From assembly GCF_036345015.1 (NCBI RefSeq), contig NZ_CP084098.1, positions 3,361,326 through 3,425,325 on the forward strand: a stretch of 64,000 nt of DNA, in the 5' to 3' direction. Positions 17,264 to 25,763 of this stretch are shown piece after piece. This DNA comes from Cyanobacterium sp. Dongsha4 (GTDB lineage Bacteria > Cyanobacteriota > Cyanobacteriia > Cyanobacteriales > Cyanobacteriaceae). The translations under genes were made by a program, and so were the position numbers. Each line of letters begins with the position of its first letter. Within the stretch, counting starts at the first letter, position 1. Under the pieces are notes generated by a model. It was given only the letters and a program-made list of their open reading frames with translations, ran no database searches and had not been told where the DNA came from.

Positions 17264-19060
17264 TTACTCAGGACATAAAATCGGGGGGCAAATAATTACA
17301 TTATCGGGCAGTTTTTGGTTATTTTGATTATCTTGATTATTACTAGAATTATCGGTGCTATTATTAGTATTAATATTACCCTCAATACCTTGATCCTGAA
17401 AACATTTTTCAGCCTGATCAACTATTTTTTTTCCTTCCAATAACCAATAATTTGAGCCTTCAATTTTACTCACAGTTTCGATCGCACTTTGACAGTTACC
17501 ATATTCTAAGTCTTTTTGTGCCTGATTAATTAAATAACTATTAGTACGATATTCTTCTTGCCACTGACTAACAACAATTAAACCTGCTTGACGTACAGGA
17601 TTATCAGGAATTGTATCAATTTCCTTTAAAGCATCTTCCAGCTTTCCCTCTTCCGTATATAAATGCTTTGCCTTATCAAAAATAGCCCTACTCCAATCCT
17701 CCATCATAATTTGAGCCTGATTATGATATTGATTCTGGGTTGGAATTTGTTTCGCCGTTGACAAAGCCTCCGCATAATTGAGAAATTGAGCTTTTTGTTT
17801 TGCTTCTTCTAAACGACATTTCCCGATATATTCCCCCAACTCTTGAGCAGAAATATGATTATTTCCATCTTGTAATCTTTCTTCTGCCTTTTCAAAACAT
17901 TCCAAATAATTTTGATTATTATAAGCAGTATCTAAAGAGGTCAAAAAATCAGCTTTTTCTTTCTCAATTTGAGCTTTTTGTTGTTGATTCATCACATATA
18001 CCCCCCCCGTTGCAATAACACCAATAGTTATAGCAGTAGTTAAAGTTGAACCAAAAGGAGATTTTAACCAATCACTGAAGGAAAATTTTTCTGAGGTGTC
18101 TTCTTGATTTTTCAATGATTGGTTTGTTGATGAAGAAATTGAATTTATCTTAGAGGTAGAGGCATTAGAATGGTTATCCTCTATGGAAGAAGGTTTATTT
18201 TTCTCCTCCAAAATTTGAGTCGGGGGGCAAGACTGTTGCTTTGCATAAATATAAGCGTGTAAATCTTTAATCACATCATCGGCTGACTGATAACGCAATT
18301 TATGTTGATAGCGAACCATTTTCGTGATAATTTCGCCTAATTTTTCATCAACAGTAACTAGATTACGCCAAAGAATTTCTCCTTCATCATCCTCCTCTAA
18401 TTCAAGGGGATTTTTCCCCGTCAAAGCCTGAATAGCTATAACCCCTAAAGCATAAATATCACTATTTTTTCTAGGTTTTCCCCTCGCTTGTTCTGTGGGC
18501 ATATAGCCACGAGTTCCCATTGCTATGGTAGGATCTAAAAGGCGACTTTGTTCTAAATTAAACTCTTTCACTGCCCCAAAATCAATCAAGACTAATTTTT
18601 GATCCCGTTGACGACGAATAAAGTTATCAGGCTTGATGTCTCTGTGAATAATGCCTAAATTGTGAATATCTTTGAGAATTCCTAACCCTTCTAATAATAA
18701 TTTAATAGTAGCTACTTCCGTCCAACATTTTCCAGAAGGCAACTCATGACGTAAGGTTTTTCCCTCGATATATTCTTCGACTAAATAAAATTCTCCTTTA
18801 TCTTCAAAATAATCAATTAATTTGGGAATTTGAGGATGACTTAGTTTTTTTAATATCTCTGCTTCTTGACGAAAAAGTCTTCTTGCCTGTTTGATGAAGT
18901 TGGGTTGCTCTGAAGAAGGGTGTAACTGCTTAATTACGCATTGTTGCTGATTTGTGGTGTTTATAACTAAATATACTTTGCCAAAACTGCCGTTACCCAA
19001 CTTTTTGATTACTTGGTAAGGAAAAGGTATTAATGGAAGTTGAGTAGCAGGGTTATCCAT
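17264..19060 (-). CDS. Membrane-anchored Ser/Thr protein kinase with CPPILC tail
   Basis: 598 residues. The kinase domain (about 15-270) has the nucleotide loop GNGSFG (22-27), Lys44 in CVIKQL, the catalytic loop HRDIKPDN (139-146) and DFG (160-162), all intact, so it should be active. A Ser/Asn-rich linker leads to one membrane helix (about 337-357, TLTTAITIGVIATGGVYVM). The remainder is helical with TPR-like repeats (NNQNYLECFEKAEERLQDGN), which in this topology faces away from the cytoplasm. An Asn-rich stretch ends in ICPPILCPE (Cys591, Cys596), the tail also found on the exported COP23 proteins on both sides. This suggests the outer part senses or binds the same partner. Confidence 0.93.
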   Translation of the reverse strand: MDNPATQLPLIPFPYQVIKKLGNGSFGKVYLVINTTNQQQCVIKQLHPSSEQPNFIKQARRLFRQEAEILKKLSHPQIPKLIDYFEDKGEFYLVEEYIEGKTLRHELPSGKCWTEVATIKLLLEGLGILKDIHNLGIIHRDIKPDNFIRRQRDQKLVLIDFGAVKEFNLEQSRLLDPTIAMGTRGYMPTEQARGKPRKNSDIYALGVIAIQALTGKNPLELEEDDEGEILWRNLVTVDEKLGEIITKMVRYQHKLRYQSADDVIKDLHAYIYAKQQSCPPTQILEEKNKPSSIEDNHSNASTSKINSISSSTNQSLKNQEDTSEKFSFSDWLKSPFGSTLTTAITIGVIATGGVYVMNQQQKAQIEKEKADFLTSLDTAYNNQNYLECFEKAEERLQDGNNHISAQELGEYIGKCRLEEAKQKAQFLNYAEALSTAKQIPTQNQYHNQAQIMMEDWSRAIFDKAKHLYTEEGKLEDALKEIDTIPDNPVRQAGLIVVSQWQEEYRTNSYLINQAQKDLEYGNCQSAIETVSKIEGSNYWLLEGKKIVDQAEKCFQDQGIEGNINTNNSTDNSSNNQDNQNNQKLPDNVIICPPILCPE

Positions 19061-19168
19061 AAGTCATTTAGGAGTTGATGAAAAAGTGAATTTATTAATT
19101 ATTAATTATTAACTATAAACTATTCACTATTACCCATTTCAGATCTGAATTTGCCTACCTTCACTGAC

Positions 19169-19187
19169 AATTTTATATCGAACTCAG
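19169..19187. repeat. Dispersed element, 19 bases
   Basis: AATTTTATATCGAACTCAG here is identical to 63154-63172. A third copy lies reversed at 35917-35936 (GAGTTCGATATAAAATTTTT). The same GAACTCAG core recurs in many intergenic regions of the window. Confidence 0.8.
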
Positions 19188-19215
19188 GTAATATTTTTGC
19201 TGAAAAACTGGGGTA

Positions 19216-19848
19216 TTAATCACATAAAATAGGGGGACACTCGATAGTTGTACCTGATTGGGAAGGTTTTTGGGGCGGTTTTTTTTCTTCCGGTATTAAG
19301 GGAGGTTTTTGAATGGGGGAAATAGCATCCATTAGTGGGGCAACAGCAAAATATTTGTCTAAGTCTAATACTGCTTGACTTCTTCTTATGGGCATTGCTC
19401 CGATTTTTACTGCATCTTCAAACAATTGTCTCATGACTTCTACTGGATTATCTTTTGGTTCGAGAGTCATTAATAAGTTTTGCTCCTGACAAACTATATC
19501 ACTAGATTTAGGAGATACACAAATAACTTTATATTTATTGATTGTACCGTTGGCGATAAATCTCAGGGTGTCGTTGTCGGAAAATCTTTGAAATCTTTTA
19601 CTTACTTCTTGACAGCGTTTTTCTGGAGTCCACCCAGAGGCTCTAAAATAGTCACTTTGCCACACTATTAATTGAATTCTTCCCCTTGTTGTATCAACCA
19701 CCGTTATGGGTTTACCTTCATGCTCTATACAACTATAAACATTTTTTTTACTATCTGCTTGAGCAGAATTAATAAATATCAGAGATAGAATTTGTCCGAA
19801 TATCAAACTTAATATAAAACTAAAAACTAGAGCAAATCGAGGTTTCAT
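19216..19848 (-). CDS. COP23-domain exported protein with C-terminal CPPILC tail (B)
   Basis: 210 residues from ATG 19848. This start was chosen because a good ribosome site (GAGGT) lies seven bases upstream; an earlier in-frame GTG at 19884 would overlap the previous gene. The signal peptide runs to about residue 32 (INSAQA). The COP23 domain then shows YSCIEHEGKPITVVDTTRGR, IQLIVWQSDYFRASGWTPEK and RCQEVSKRFQRFSD, as in protein A, and VICVSP/IVCQEQ cysteines. A proline/lysine-rich linker ends IECPPILCD. It lies between protein C and the kinase, in the same direction. Confidence 0.88.
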   Translation of the reverse strand: MKPRFALVFSFILSLIFGQILSLIFINSAQADSKKNVYSCIEHEGKPITVVDTTRGRIQLIVWQSDYFRASGWTPEKRCQEVSKRFQRFSDNDTLRFIANGTINKYKVICVSPKSSDIVCQEQNLLMTLEPKDNPVEVMRQLFEDAVKIGAMPIRRSQAVLDLDKYFAVAPLMDAISPIQKPPLIPEEKKPPQKPSQSGTTIECPPILCD

Positions 19849-19876
19849 GGTTTTTACCTCATGGATAAATAAGGTT

Positions 19877-20518
19877 TTAATCACATAATAGGGGTGAGCA
19901 TTCGACTAAAGGAGGTTCGCTTTTTACTGCTTTGGATTCGGGGGTAACTTCTGTTGTCACTTCTTTTTCCTCCAGTTTAATATCAGCAATGTCTGTTTCT
20001 GTCATAATTGGGGCATTCTCAATAAAATTAGACATGGGGAAAATATATTTTCCTGTAGGCTCTCTGGTAACGGGAGTACCTCCAACTTTAGCGGCGTTAG
20101 TAAAGAGGTTTTCTAAAACTTTATTAGGATTGTCATTTTTTTGTAGAGTTATAAGCAATCCATCTTTTTGGCATTGATAACCGCCCCCCGGCACTTGTGC
20201 GCCCACACAAATAACAGGATATGAATTTATCTGCCCAGTGGTTACATATTTAAGAACACCTTTGTCAGAAAATTCCTGAAATCTTTGTGTTACTTCTTGA
20301 CATCTTTTGTTCGGAGTCCAACCAGAATTTTGGAAGTAATCGCTTTCCCAAACTATTAATTGAATTTTTCCTCTGGAAGTATCCACAACGGTGGTTGGTT
20401 TGCCTTTGTAGTTGATGCAACTGTAAGTATTTTTACTTTGAGCAAGGGTATCTGGGGATAGACAAAATGCGAGAGCAACTGAAGTAACTATACTAGAAAA
20501 AAAAGAGGACTTTTTCAT
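19877..20518 (-). CDS. COP23-domain exported protein with CSPLLC tail (C)
   Basis: 213 residues and the first gene of the kinase/COP23 set. Signal peptide to about residue 26 (SPDTLAQ), then the COP23 domain: YSCINYKGKPTTVVDTSRGK, QLIVWESDYFQNSGWTPNKR and CQEVTQRFQEFSD. Unlike A and B, the region after the domain is acidic (ADIKLEEKEVTTEVTPE) before the C-terminal VECSPLLCD. The tail is a looser version of the CPPILC motif, which argues that the two cysteines with four residues between them, followed by an acidic or proline end, are what is conserved. It is separated from gene B by 28 bases. Confidence 0.87.
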   Translation of the reverse strand: MKKSSFFSSIVTSVALAFCLSPDTLAQSKNTYSCINYKGKPTTVVDTSRGKIQLIVWESDYFQNSGWTPNKRCQEVTQRFQEFSDKGVLKYVTTGQINSYPVICVGAQVPGGGYQCQKDGLLITLQKNDNPNKVLENLFTNAAKVGGTPVTREPTGKYIFPMSNFIENAPIMTETDIADIKLEEKEVTTEVTPESKAVKSEPPLVECSPLLCD

Positions 20519-20559
20519 TGTTTTCGGGGGAAAGCTACACTTCCATTATAACTTTTACT

Positions 20560-20715
20560 CAACCTGAGTTCGGGATAATTATCAATGGGTGATGGCAAAA
20601 AGGGCAAAGGGCAAAAGTAAATAGTTGATAATTAAGAATTAAAAACCCCGTTCACTATCTAAGGGAGTATAAGAGCCGGGGGGGCGAACTCTGAACTCGT
20701 TTCTCCTCCTAAAAC
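20560..20715. repeat. Composite repeat block
   Basis: Holds AACCTGAGTTCGGGATAAT, AAAAAGGGCAAAGGGCAAAA, the TAGTTGATAATTAAGAATTA module, a CGTTCAC...AAGGGAGT module also seen near 28017, and CGAACTCTGAACTCG. It lies between phoX and the COP23 gene. Confidence 0.7.
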
Positions 20716-20719
20716 TATT

Positions 20720-22873
20720 TTAATAAACCGCTACTAAAGAAGGCTTGGGCAAAGCATTTTTATCTAAACTAGGCCAGTTTGAACCCTTGGGAATAGTTCT
20801 AGTCTGGGTAAATTCCTCCCCATCAGTGGTAAGGATACTTATTTCTCTGGTTTCTTCTGCCATGTTACTTCTAGTTCCATTTTTCTCCCCCGGATGTTGA
20901 ATTGCCAGAAAGAGAGTATTTTGTTCTTGGTTGAAGCATAAACCGCAAGTTTCCGTTTCCATCGGTGCAATACCAAATGGATAGGCTTTCCCCGCATTTT
21001 CTCCCGATAAGGGTATATACCAAATACTATTATTTCCTAATGCTCCTGTAATATAAGGATTATTTCCCTTACGCACTGGTTGATTGTGTAATCCTGTGGG
21101 CATATCTGTCACCATCCAAAGATTTCCCTGTTTGTCAAATTCAAGGTTATCGGGATTCGCAAAACCTAAACCTCCTGACGCTGGTTCACCACCAACTGCG
21201 ATCGCATCCCATGTAAAATTAAGGGCTGAGGGGTCATTTTCATTTTCTCTAAGGCGGATTAAACAGCCATACTCGTATATATTTCCTTGTTTATCGCTAA
21301 AAACTCGTTTATCTGGGCTACCATCGTTTCCAGCCGCTCCAGAGGTAAAAGCAATCACTAAAGATTGATCCACAGGATGTAAAGCCACATCTTCAGGTCG
21401 AGCGGTACAAGTACCTCCAATGACATTACCAGCAAAATGAGCATCAATTAAAATCGCACCTTGAATTTCTTCGGCGGTATCTCCTATGTATAAATCTCCG
21501 AGGGTAGAATATTTTTCTCGAAATTGGTCTAATTCTTCTTGTTTCGTAACGGTGACAATACCTCCTTTGTCTCTATCTGGATTAGGAATGGTTAGCAATT
21601 CCCCTCGCAAATTGCTTAAGGCAGTGGGATTAATGGCAGTATCGGCTTTTAAGGGTATCCATTCGCCACTACCATCAGGATTCATTTTGGCTACATATAA
21701 CATTCCCTCTTTTAATAATTTCGAGTTACTCTTATCTTGAGGATTAACAATTGTGCCTGTAGAGATAAACTTATACAAATGTCCACCAGTGCGATCGCAT
21801 CCTGAGTAAACCGCTAAAGGTTGATTAGCTTCGGCTCGAATGGCAACAGCTTCATGACGAAAACGTCCTAACCATGTATGTTTTGTACCATAGTCATTTT
21901 TATTAGCAGGATCAACTTCTACCATCCAACCATACTTATTACCTGCCAAACCAAAGGGATTGCCTTGCCCACTAAAACCATTGATGGGTAAAGATTCTGG
22001 AGGAAAAGACGTGCCATCTGCCATTACCGCTTCTGGTACTTGAGTTTGGAAATTTTCTTCTGCACTAAATACTGTACCCCAAGGCGAAACACCTCCCGCA
22101 CAATTAGCAAAAGTACCAATAATCATCTCCCCTCTATCGTCAATATAACCTAAGCCTTTATTTTTCAGAAAAACACTTTTAGCCGGTCCAGTTACCTGTA
22201 AATATCGATTATCTCTCCATCCTGATATACCTGTAATACGCCGATCTTGCTCCGAGTAAGTCCGCCCCCATTTACCATTACCATTGCGACGAATGGAAAT
22301 AACCCCCAAACCTTGATCTGTCAACAATTCCCCGAAAAACTCTTGAAAAAGAATCTTAGCAGAATTATCATCAGGCAAAGCAAAAATATTTAATCCTTGT
22401 CGATTTTCCCTTGCCGAGTGTAAAGCAGATAAAACCTCTTGAGGCAAAGATTTTTGAAGCACCTGTTCATAACCTTGTAGCCAAGGAGTAGGACTAACAT
22501 ATTCAAAATTGACCACCAAATAACCCTCATTGGGATTAGTTTCCACAAAAGCAACATAGTCGTTGTTATAACCAAAACGGGAGTCACCCACTTTATCTCC
22601 CCAAGAAGCAATCACATCATAGCTAAATCCTTCAGGCAAAGTTAAATCGTCTTGTAATTGATAAGAATTAAATCGCTGTTTTTGTTCTTGTGAATTAAGG
22701 TTATTTATTTCTAAAGGAATAGGATATTGAACAGGTTTAAAATTAGCAAATTTAAAAATTTCTTGATTGGTATTTCCTTGAGCATGGGAATAGTTTTTAA
22801 AAACAGAACTACAGGCGGTAGAAGCAACACTGATTCCCAAAAATGTTAAAAAATCCCTACGTTTAAATTTCAT
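20720..22873 (-). CDS. phoX: PhoX-family alkaline phosphatase (DUF839)
   Basis: 717 residues. The N-terminus KRRDFLTFLGISVASTAC is a twin-arginine export signal, so the folded enzyme is sent across the membrane. The mature protein matches the PhoX/DUF839 beta-propeller: YDVIASWGDKVGDSRFGYNN near the start, then EFVSPTPW-like and SGCDRTGGHLYKF, GTCTARPEDVALHP and ETCGLCFNQEQNTLFLA. Known PhoX enzymes use calcium and iron and release phosphate from organic esters; they are common in phosphate-starved cyanobacteria. No Pho box was recognised in the upstream region. Similar proteins without proven phosphatase activity exist, so the substrate is inferred. Confidence 0.88.
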   Translation of the reverse strand: MKFKRRDFLTFLGISVASTACSSVFKNYSHAQGNTNQEIFKFANFKPVQYPIPLEINNLNSQEQKQRFNSYQLQDDLTLPEGFSYDVIASWGDKVGDSRFGYNNDYVAFVETNPNEGYLVVNFEYVSPTPWLQGYEQVLQKSLPQEVLSALHSARENRQGLNIFALPDDNSAKILFQEFFGELLTDQGLGVISIRRNGNGKWGRTYSEQDRRITGISGWRDNRYLQVTGPAKSVFLKNKGLGYIDDRGEMIIGTFANCAGGVSPWGTVFSAEENFQTQVPEAVMADGTSFPPESLPINGFSGQGNPFGLAGNKYGWMVEVDPANKNDYGTKHTWLGRFRHEAVAIRAEANQPLAVYSGCDRTGGHLYKFISTGTIVNPQDKSNSKLLKEGMLYVAKMNPDGSGEWIPLKADTAINPTALSNLRGELLTIPNPDRDKGGIVTVTKQEELDQFREKYSTLGDLYIGDTAEEIQGAILIDAHFAGNVIGGTCTARPEDVALHPVDQSLVIAFTSGAAGNDGSPDKRVFSDKQGNIYEYGCLIRLRENENDPSALNFTWDAIAVGGEPASGGLGFANPDNLEFDKQGNLWMVTDMPTGLHNQPVRKGNNPYITGALGNNSIWYIPLSGENAGKAYPFGIAPMETETCGLCFNQEQNTLFLAIQHPGEKNGTRSNMAEETREISILTTDGEEFTQTRTIPKGSNWPSLDKNALPKPSLVAVY

Positions 22874-23143
22874 ATATTATCTTAACCCTTAACTAAATTT
22901 TTTAATTATTTTTATTTTATATTACTATTAATAAATGTGAATCTCCCACTTATATCTAAATAGTTAATATTAAGAATTGGTTAAGTTTTAATTATTCTTA
23001 GTCAAGAAATAAAAGATAATGATAAAGATGTATAAATTGACGGGGATAAACAAAACAATGAAATAATGAAATAATGAAAAATATGTCACTAATGATTGTT
23101 AATTGTTGATTCTTAAGTTTAAAATTTTAATCCTTCTTTGATT

Positions 23144-23797
23144 CTATTTACTTAAACTTAAACTAACTAATTTAGAAATAAAAATAGCAGGAAAAAGTTG
23201 TCCTAGTAAAGCCTCTATATTAGACAACATCATTCCCATACTATTAAGAGGACTTATATCCCCATATCCCAAAGTTGTGAGGGTGGTAAAACTAAAATAA
23301 AATAATTGATATTGTGGACTTGCATCTATAAATATACTTAATTCAAAAGAGTTAGCATTTATATTAACAAGAATTTTATAGAAAATACCCCAAAGAATGC
23401 CAATCATTAAATATATGCAAATTGATCCTTTAATTACATCTCCATTGATTTCTGTTTCCGAAAGAATCCGAAGAACAATTGCAACGATAGATAAAATCAT
23501 AAATAAAGCACTTAATACATCTGAAAAAATTTCGATCGCATCTATATGATTAAGCATTTTAAGACGACTAAGAATAGAGCTTAAATACGCAAAAATGGCT
23601 ATCCCACGAAAAACATAAATAAACTTTTTCGGAAAACCAAGGGTATTAATTGCTAAAATAATAGTAGAAAAAAAGATAATAGGAAACCAAATATTAAACC
23701 TATCAAAATATTGTAAAAAAGGTGTAAAAACCATGAAAATTAATAAATTGTAAAACAGGCGATTATATGTGGTTTTAGTAGAATAAAATTGACTCAT
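23144..23797 (-). CDS. Two-pore-loop type potassium channel protein
   Basis: 217 residues from ATG 23797 (an in-frame TTG lies at 23842). There are several hydrophobic helices, and near the C-terminus the selectivity filter TTLTTLGYGDISPLNS, which contains the K+ signature TxGYGD, followed by the inner helix. The first part holds about four helices (LFYNLLIFMVFTPFLQYF, IIFFSTIILAINTLG and others), giving a six-helix appearance without a recognisable voltage-sensor arginine ladder. It probably forms a tetrameric K+ channel in the cytoplasmic or thylakoid membrane. No RCK domain is present. Confidence 0.8.
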   Translation of the reverse strand: MSQFYSTKTTYNRLFYNLLIFMVFTPFLQYFDRFNIWFPIIFFSTIILAINTLGFPKKFIYVFRGIAIFAYLSSILSRLKMLNHIDAIEIFSDVLSALFMILSIVAIVLRILSETEINGDVIKGSICIYLMIGILWGIFYKILVNINANSFELSIFIDASPQYQLFYFSFTTLTTLGYGDISPLNSMGMMLSNIEALLGQLFPAIFISKLVSLSLSK

Positions 23798-23878
23798 AAA
23801 GATTTTTTTGTCTTCTAATATCTTAAAAAGTGTGATTGTCAAACAGTTTAAAATTGTTAAGCAAACTCTAATTAATTA

Positions 23879-23902
23879 CAAAAAAAGGGGGCTTTAACCC
23901 CC
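23879..23902 (-). terminator. Rho-independent terminator
   Basis: Read on the minus strand: GGGGG-TTAAAG-CCCCC followed by a run of seven T. It lies about 150 bases after the rpe stop and before the channel gene, and should end the rpe transcript. Confidence 0.85.
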
Positions 23903-24053
23903 ATATTAAATTACTATTTTGTATTTATCTATTAATGTTCCTAAATCGTTGATGGAAAATCAATTATTAGAAAAAACATCGAGAATATAATCTTTTTTGC
24001 TTTTTTCTAAAAGATAATTAACACAATTCAAATAGGATTGCGATAGATACTTC

Positions 24054-24749
24054 TTAAGCAGTAGCCAATTCAGGCTCAGGGCGCTTACTATTACGGATAC
24101 CTTCGATCGCATCTGCATAACTAGGAGCTTTAAAGACGGCAGAACCAGCTACAATGGCATTAGCACCAGCCTCTAAAACTTGCCAAGTATTATTAGGTTT
24201 CAAACCACCGTCAACCTCAATCCAAGGGTCTAAACCTCTCTCATCGCACATTTGACGTAAAGCCTTGATTTTAGGCACAACAGAAGGAATGAAACTTTGT
24301 CCACCAAAGCCGGGGTTAACGCTCATGATTAAGACTAAATCACAAACATCAATCACATAGTCAATTAACTCTAAAGGAGTAGAGGGATTTAAAACCACCC
24401 CAGACATTTTACCTAACTCACGAATTTGACAGAGAGTGCGGTGTAAATGGGGGGAAGCATTGTGTTCAGCGTGAACAGAAATAATGTCAGCACCTGCTTT
24501 TGCGAAGTCTTCTACATACTTCTCAGGTTCAACAATCATTAAATGTACATCTAAAGGCTTTTTGGTGTAAGGGCGAATAGCCTCTACAATTAAAGGACCA
24601 ATAGTAATATTAGGTACAAAACGACCGTCCATGACATCCACATGAATCCAATCTGCACCAGCTTCGTCAACAGCTTTGATTTCTTCTCCTAAACGACTGA
24701 AATCCGCAGATAAAATGGAAGGAGAAATAACGACTTTTTTATCACTCAT
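24054..24749 (-). CDS. rpe: Ribulose-phosphate 3-epimerase
   Basis: Interconverts ribulose 5-phosphate and xylulose 5-phosphate in the Calvin cycle and the oxidative pentose phosphate pathway. The 231 residues have the full TIM-barrel pattern: [16 protein letters not shown] at the start, [16 protein letters not shown] with catalytic Asp and metal His/Asp, [34 protein letters not shown], and the phosphate site VDGGLKPNN plus VAGSAVF at the end. Length is as expected. The gene stands alone with its own terminator downstream. Confidence 0.97.
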   Translation of the reverse strand: MSDKKVVISPSILSADFSRLGEEIKAVDEAGADWIHVDVMDGRFVPNITIGPLIVEAIRPYTKKPLDVHLMIVEPEKYVEDFAKAGADIISVHAEHNASPHLHRTLCQIRELGKMSGVVLNPSTPLELIDYVIDVCDLVLIMSVNPGFGGQSFIPSVVPKIKALRQMCDERGLDPWIEVDGGLKPNNTWQVLEAGANAIVAGSAVFKAPSYADAIEGIRNSKRPEPELATA

Positions 24750-24817
24750 AATAATTATTAATAGATTAACTTTTGTTGTGTTAATTGTAACAAAATGTTT
24801 AATTTCTCTATAGTGTA

Positions 24818-25705
24818 TCAGCTATTGACAAAATCGAGAATATGATGAGCTGTAATTTCTGATTTTTCTAAATGTGGCACATGACCGCAATCATCAATCC
24901 AAATTAATTTACTTTGGGGGATTAACTCTTGGAATTGACTAGCGGGTTTTATGCCTAAGATTTTGTCATTTTTTCCCCATAAAATCAGGGTTTCTGCTTT
25001 AATTTGCCCTAATTCTTCTGCAAATGAACCATAACCACCACTCTTGGTAAAAGAAATTAACGCTTTACTCCAATTCTCACATTGTAGATGTAAGGCCGCA
25101 CATCTTAAGGCATCTTCACTGGCAAACTCTGGATTAAAATAAGCCGTTTTACTGATACTCTGTCTTACTTTCAAATTCCGTAAAAATTCTGTAGCTAAAT
25201 AACCTAAAGGGGGAAATAAAAACTTCCCAATTATCGGTTGCTTTGTCAAACCGCCACTATCTAACAACACCAATTTCTCCACTGCTTGGGGATAACTTAG
25301 GCAAAAGTCAATAGCACTCGCTCCTCCCATAGATGCCCCCACTAAAATCATGGGTTTGTTAATCATGGTTGACCAAAAATGATAGAGATGAGTTCTAATA
25401 CTATGGGGAGAATAGTTTAAATTAGCCTGTCTTTGGGTAAAACCGAATCCTAGCAAGTCTAAAGCCCAAACATCGTATTCTTCTCCTAAAAACGGTAATA
25501 AACGACGATATTCAAACAAGGAACTGTCAAAACCATGTAATAACAACACTGGTGTTTTTCCTTCTCCCTTTTTTACATAACTCGTGGCGATTTCCTCTGA
25601 ACATAAGGGAGTGTTAATTTTTGTAAACTGGATTTGCTCAAAAAGTGCGATCGAATCTTTTTCTATAAGTTTTTTTGCTTCAGTGACAATTTCATTAGTT
25701 AACAT
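24818..25705 (-). CDS. Alpha/beta-fold hydrolase
   Basis: 295 residues of the alpha/beta-hydrolase fold. The oxyanion strand is [19 protein letters not shown], the nucleophile elbow is [12 protein letters not shown] (Ser in GASMGG), an acidic residue occurs in [11 protein letters not shown], and the catalytic His in [12 protein letters not shown]. This complete triad suggests an active esterase, lipase or dehalogenase-like enzyme, but the substrate cannot be deduced. No signal peptide is visible, so it is cytoplasmic. Confidence 0.88.
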   Translation of the reverse strand: MLTNEIVTEAKKLIEKDSIALFEQIQFTKINTPLCSEEIATSYVKKGEGKTPVLLLHGFDSSLFEYRRLLPFLGEEYDVWALDLLGFGFTQRQANLNYSPHSIRTHLYHFWSTMINKPMILVGASMGGASAIDFCLSYPQAVEKLVLLDSGGLTKQPIIGKFLFPPLGYLATEFLRNLKVRQSISKTAYFNPEFASEDALRCAALHLQCENWSKALISFTKSGGYGSFAEELGQIKAETLILWGKNDKILGIKPASQFQELIPQSKLIWIDDCGHVPHLEKSEITAHHILDFVNS

Positions 25706-25763
25706 GAGGAATTGAGAATTTAGAGAAATTTATTCAAGTTTATCGGTAAATTATGGCAGTTTA

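Noticed and set aside
22874-23143. Possible small gene between phoX and the channel gene
   Set aside because: AT-rich, no open frame with a credible start or pattern.
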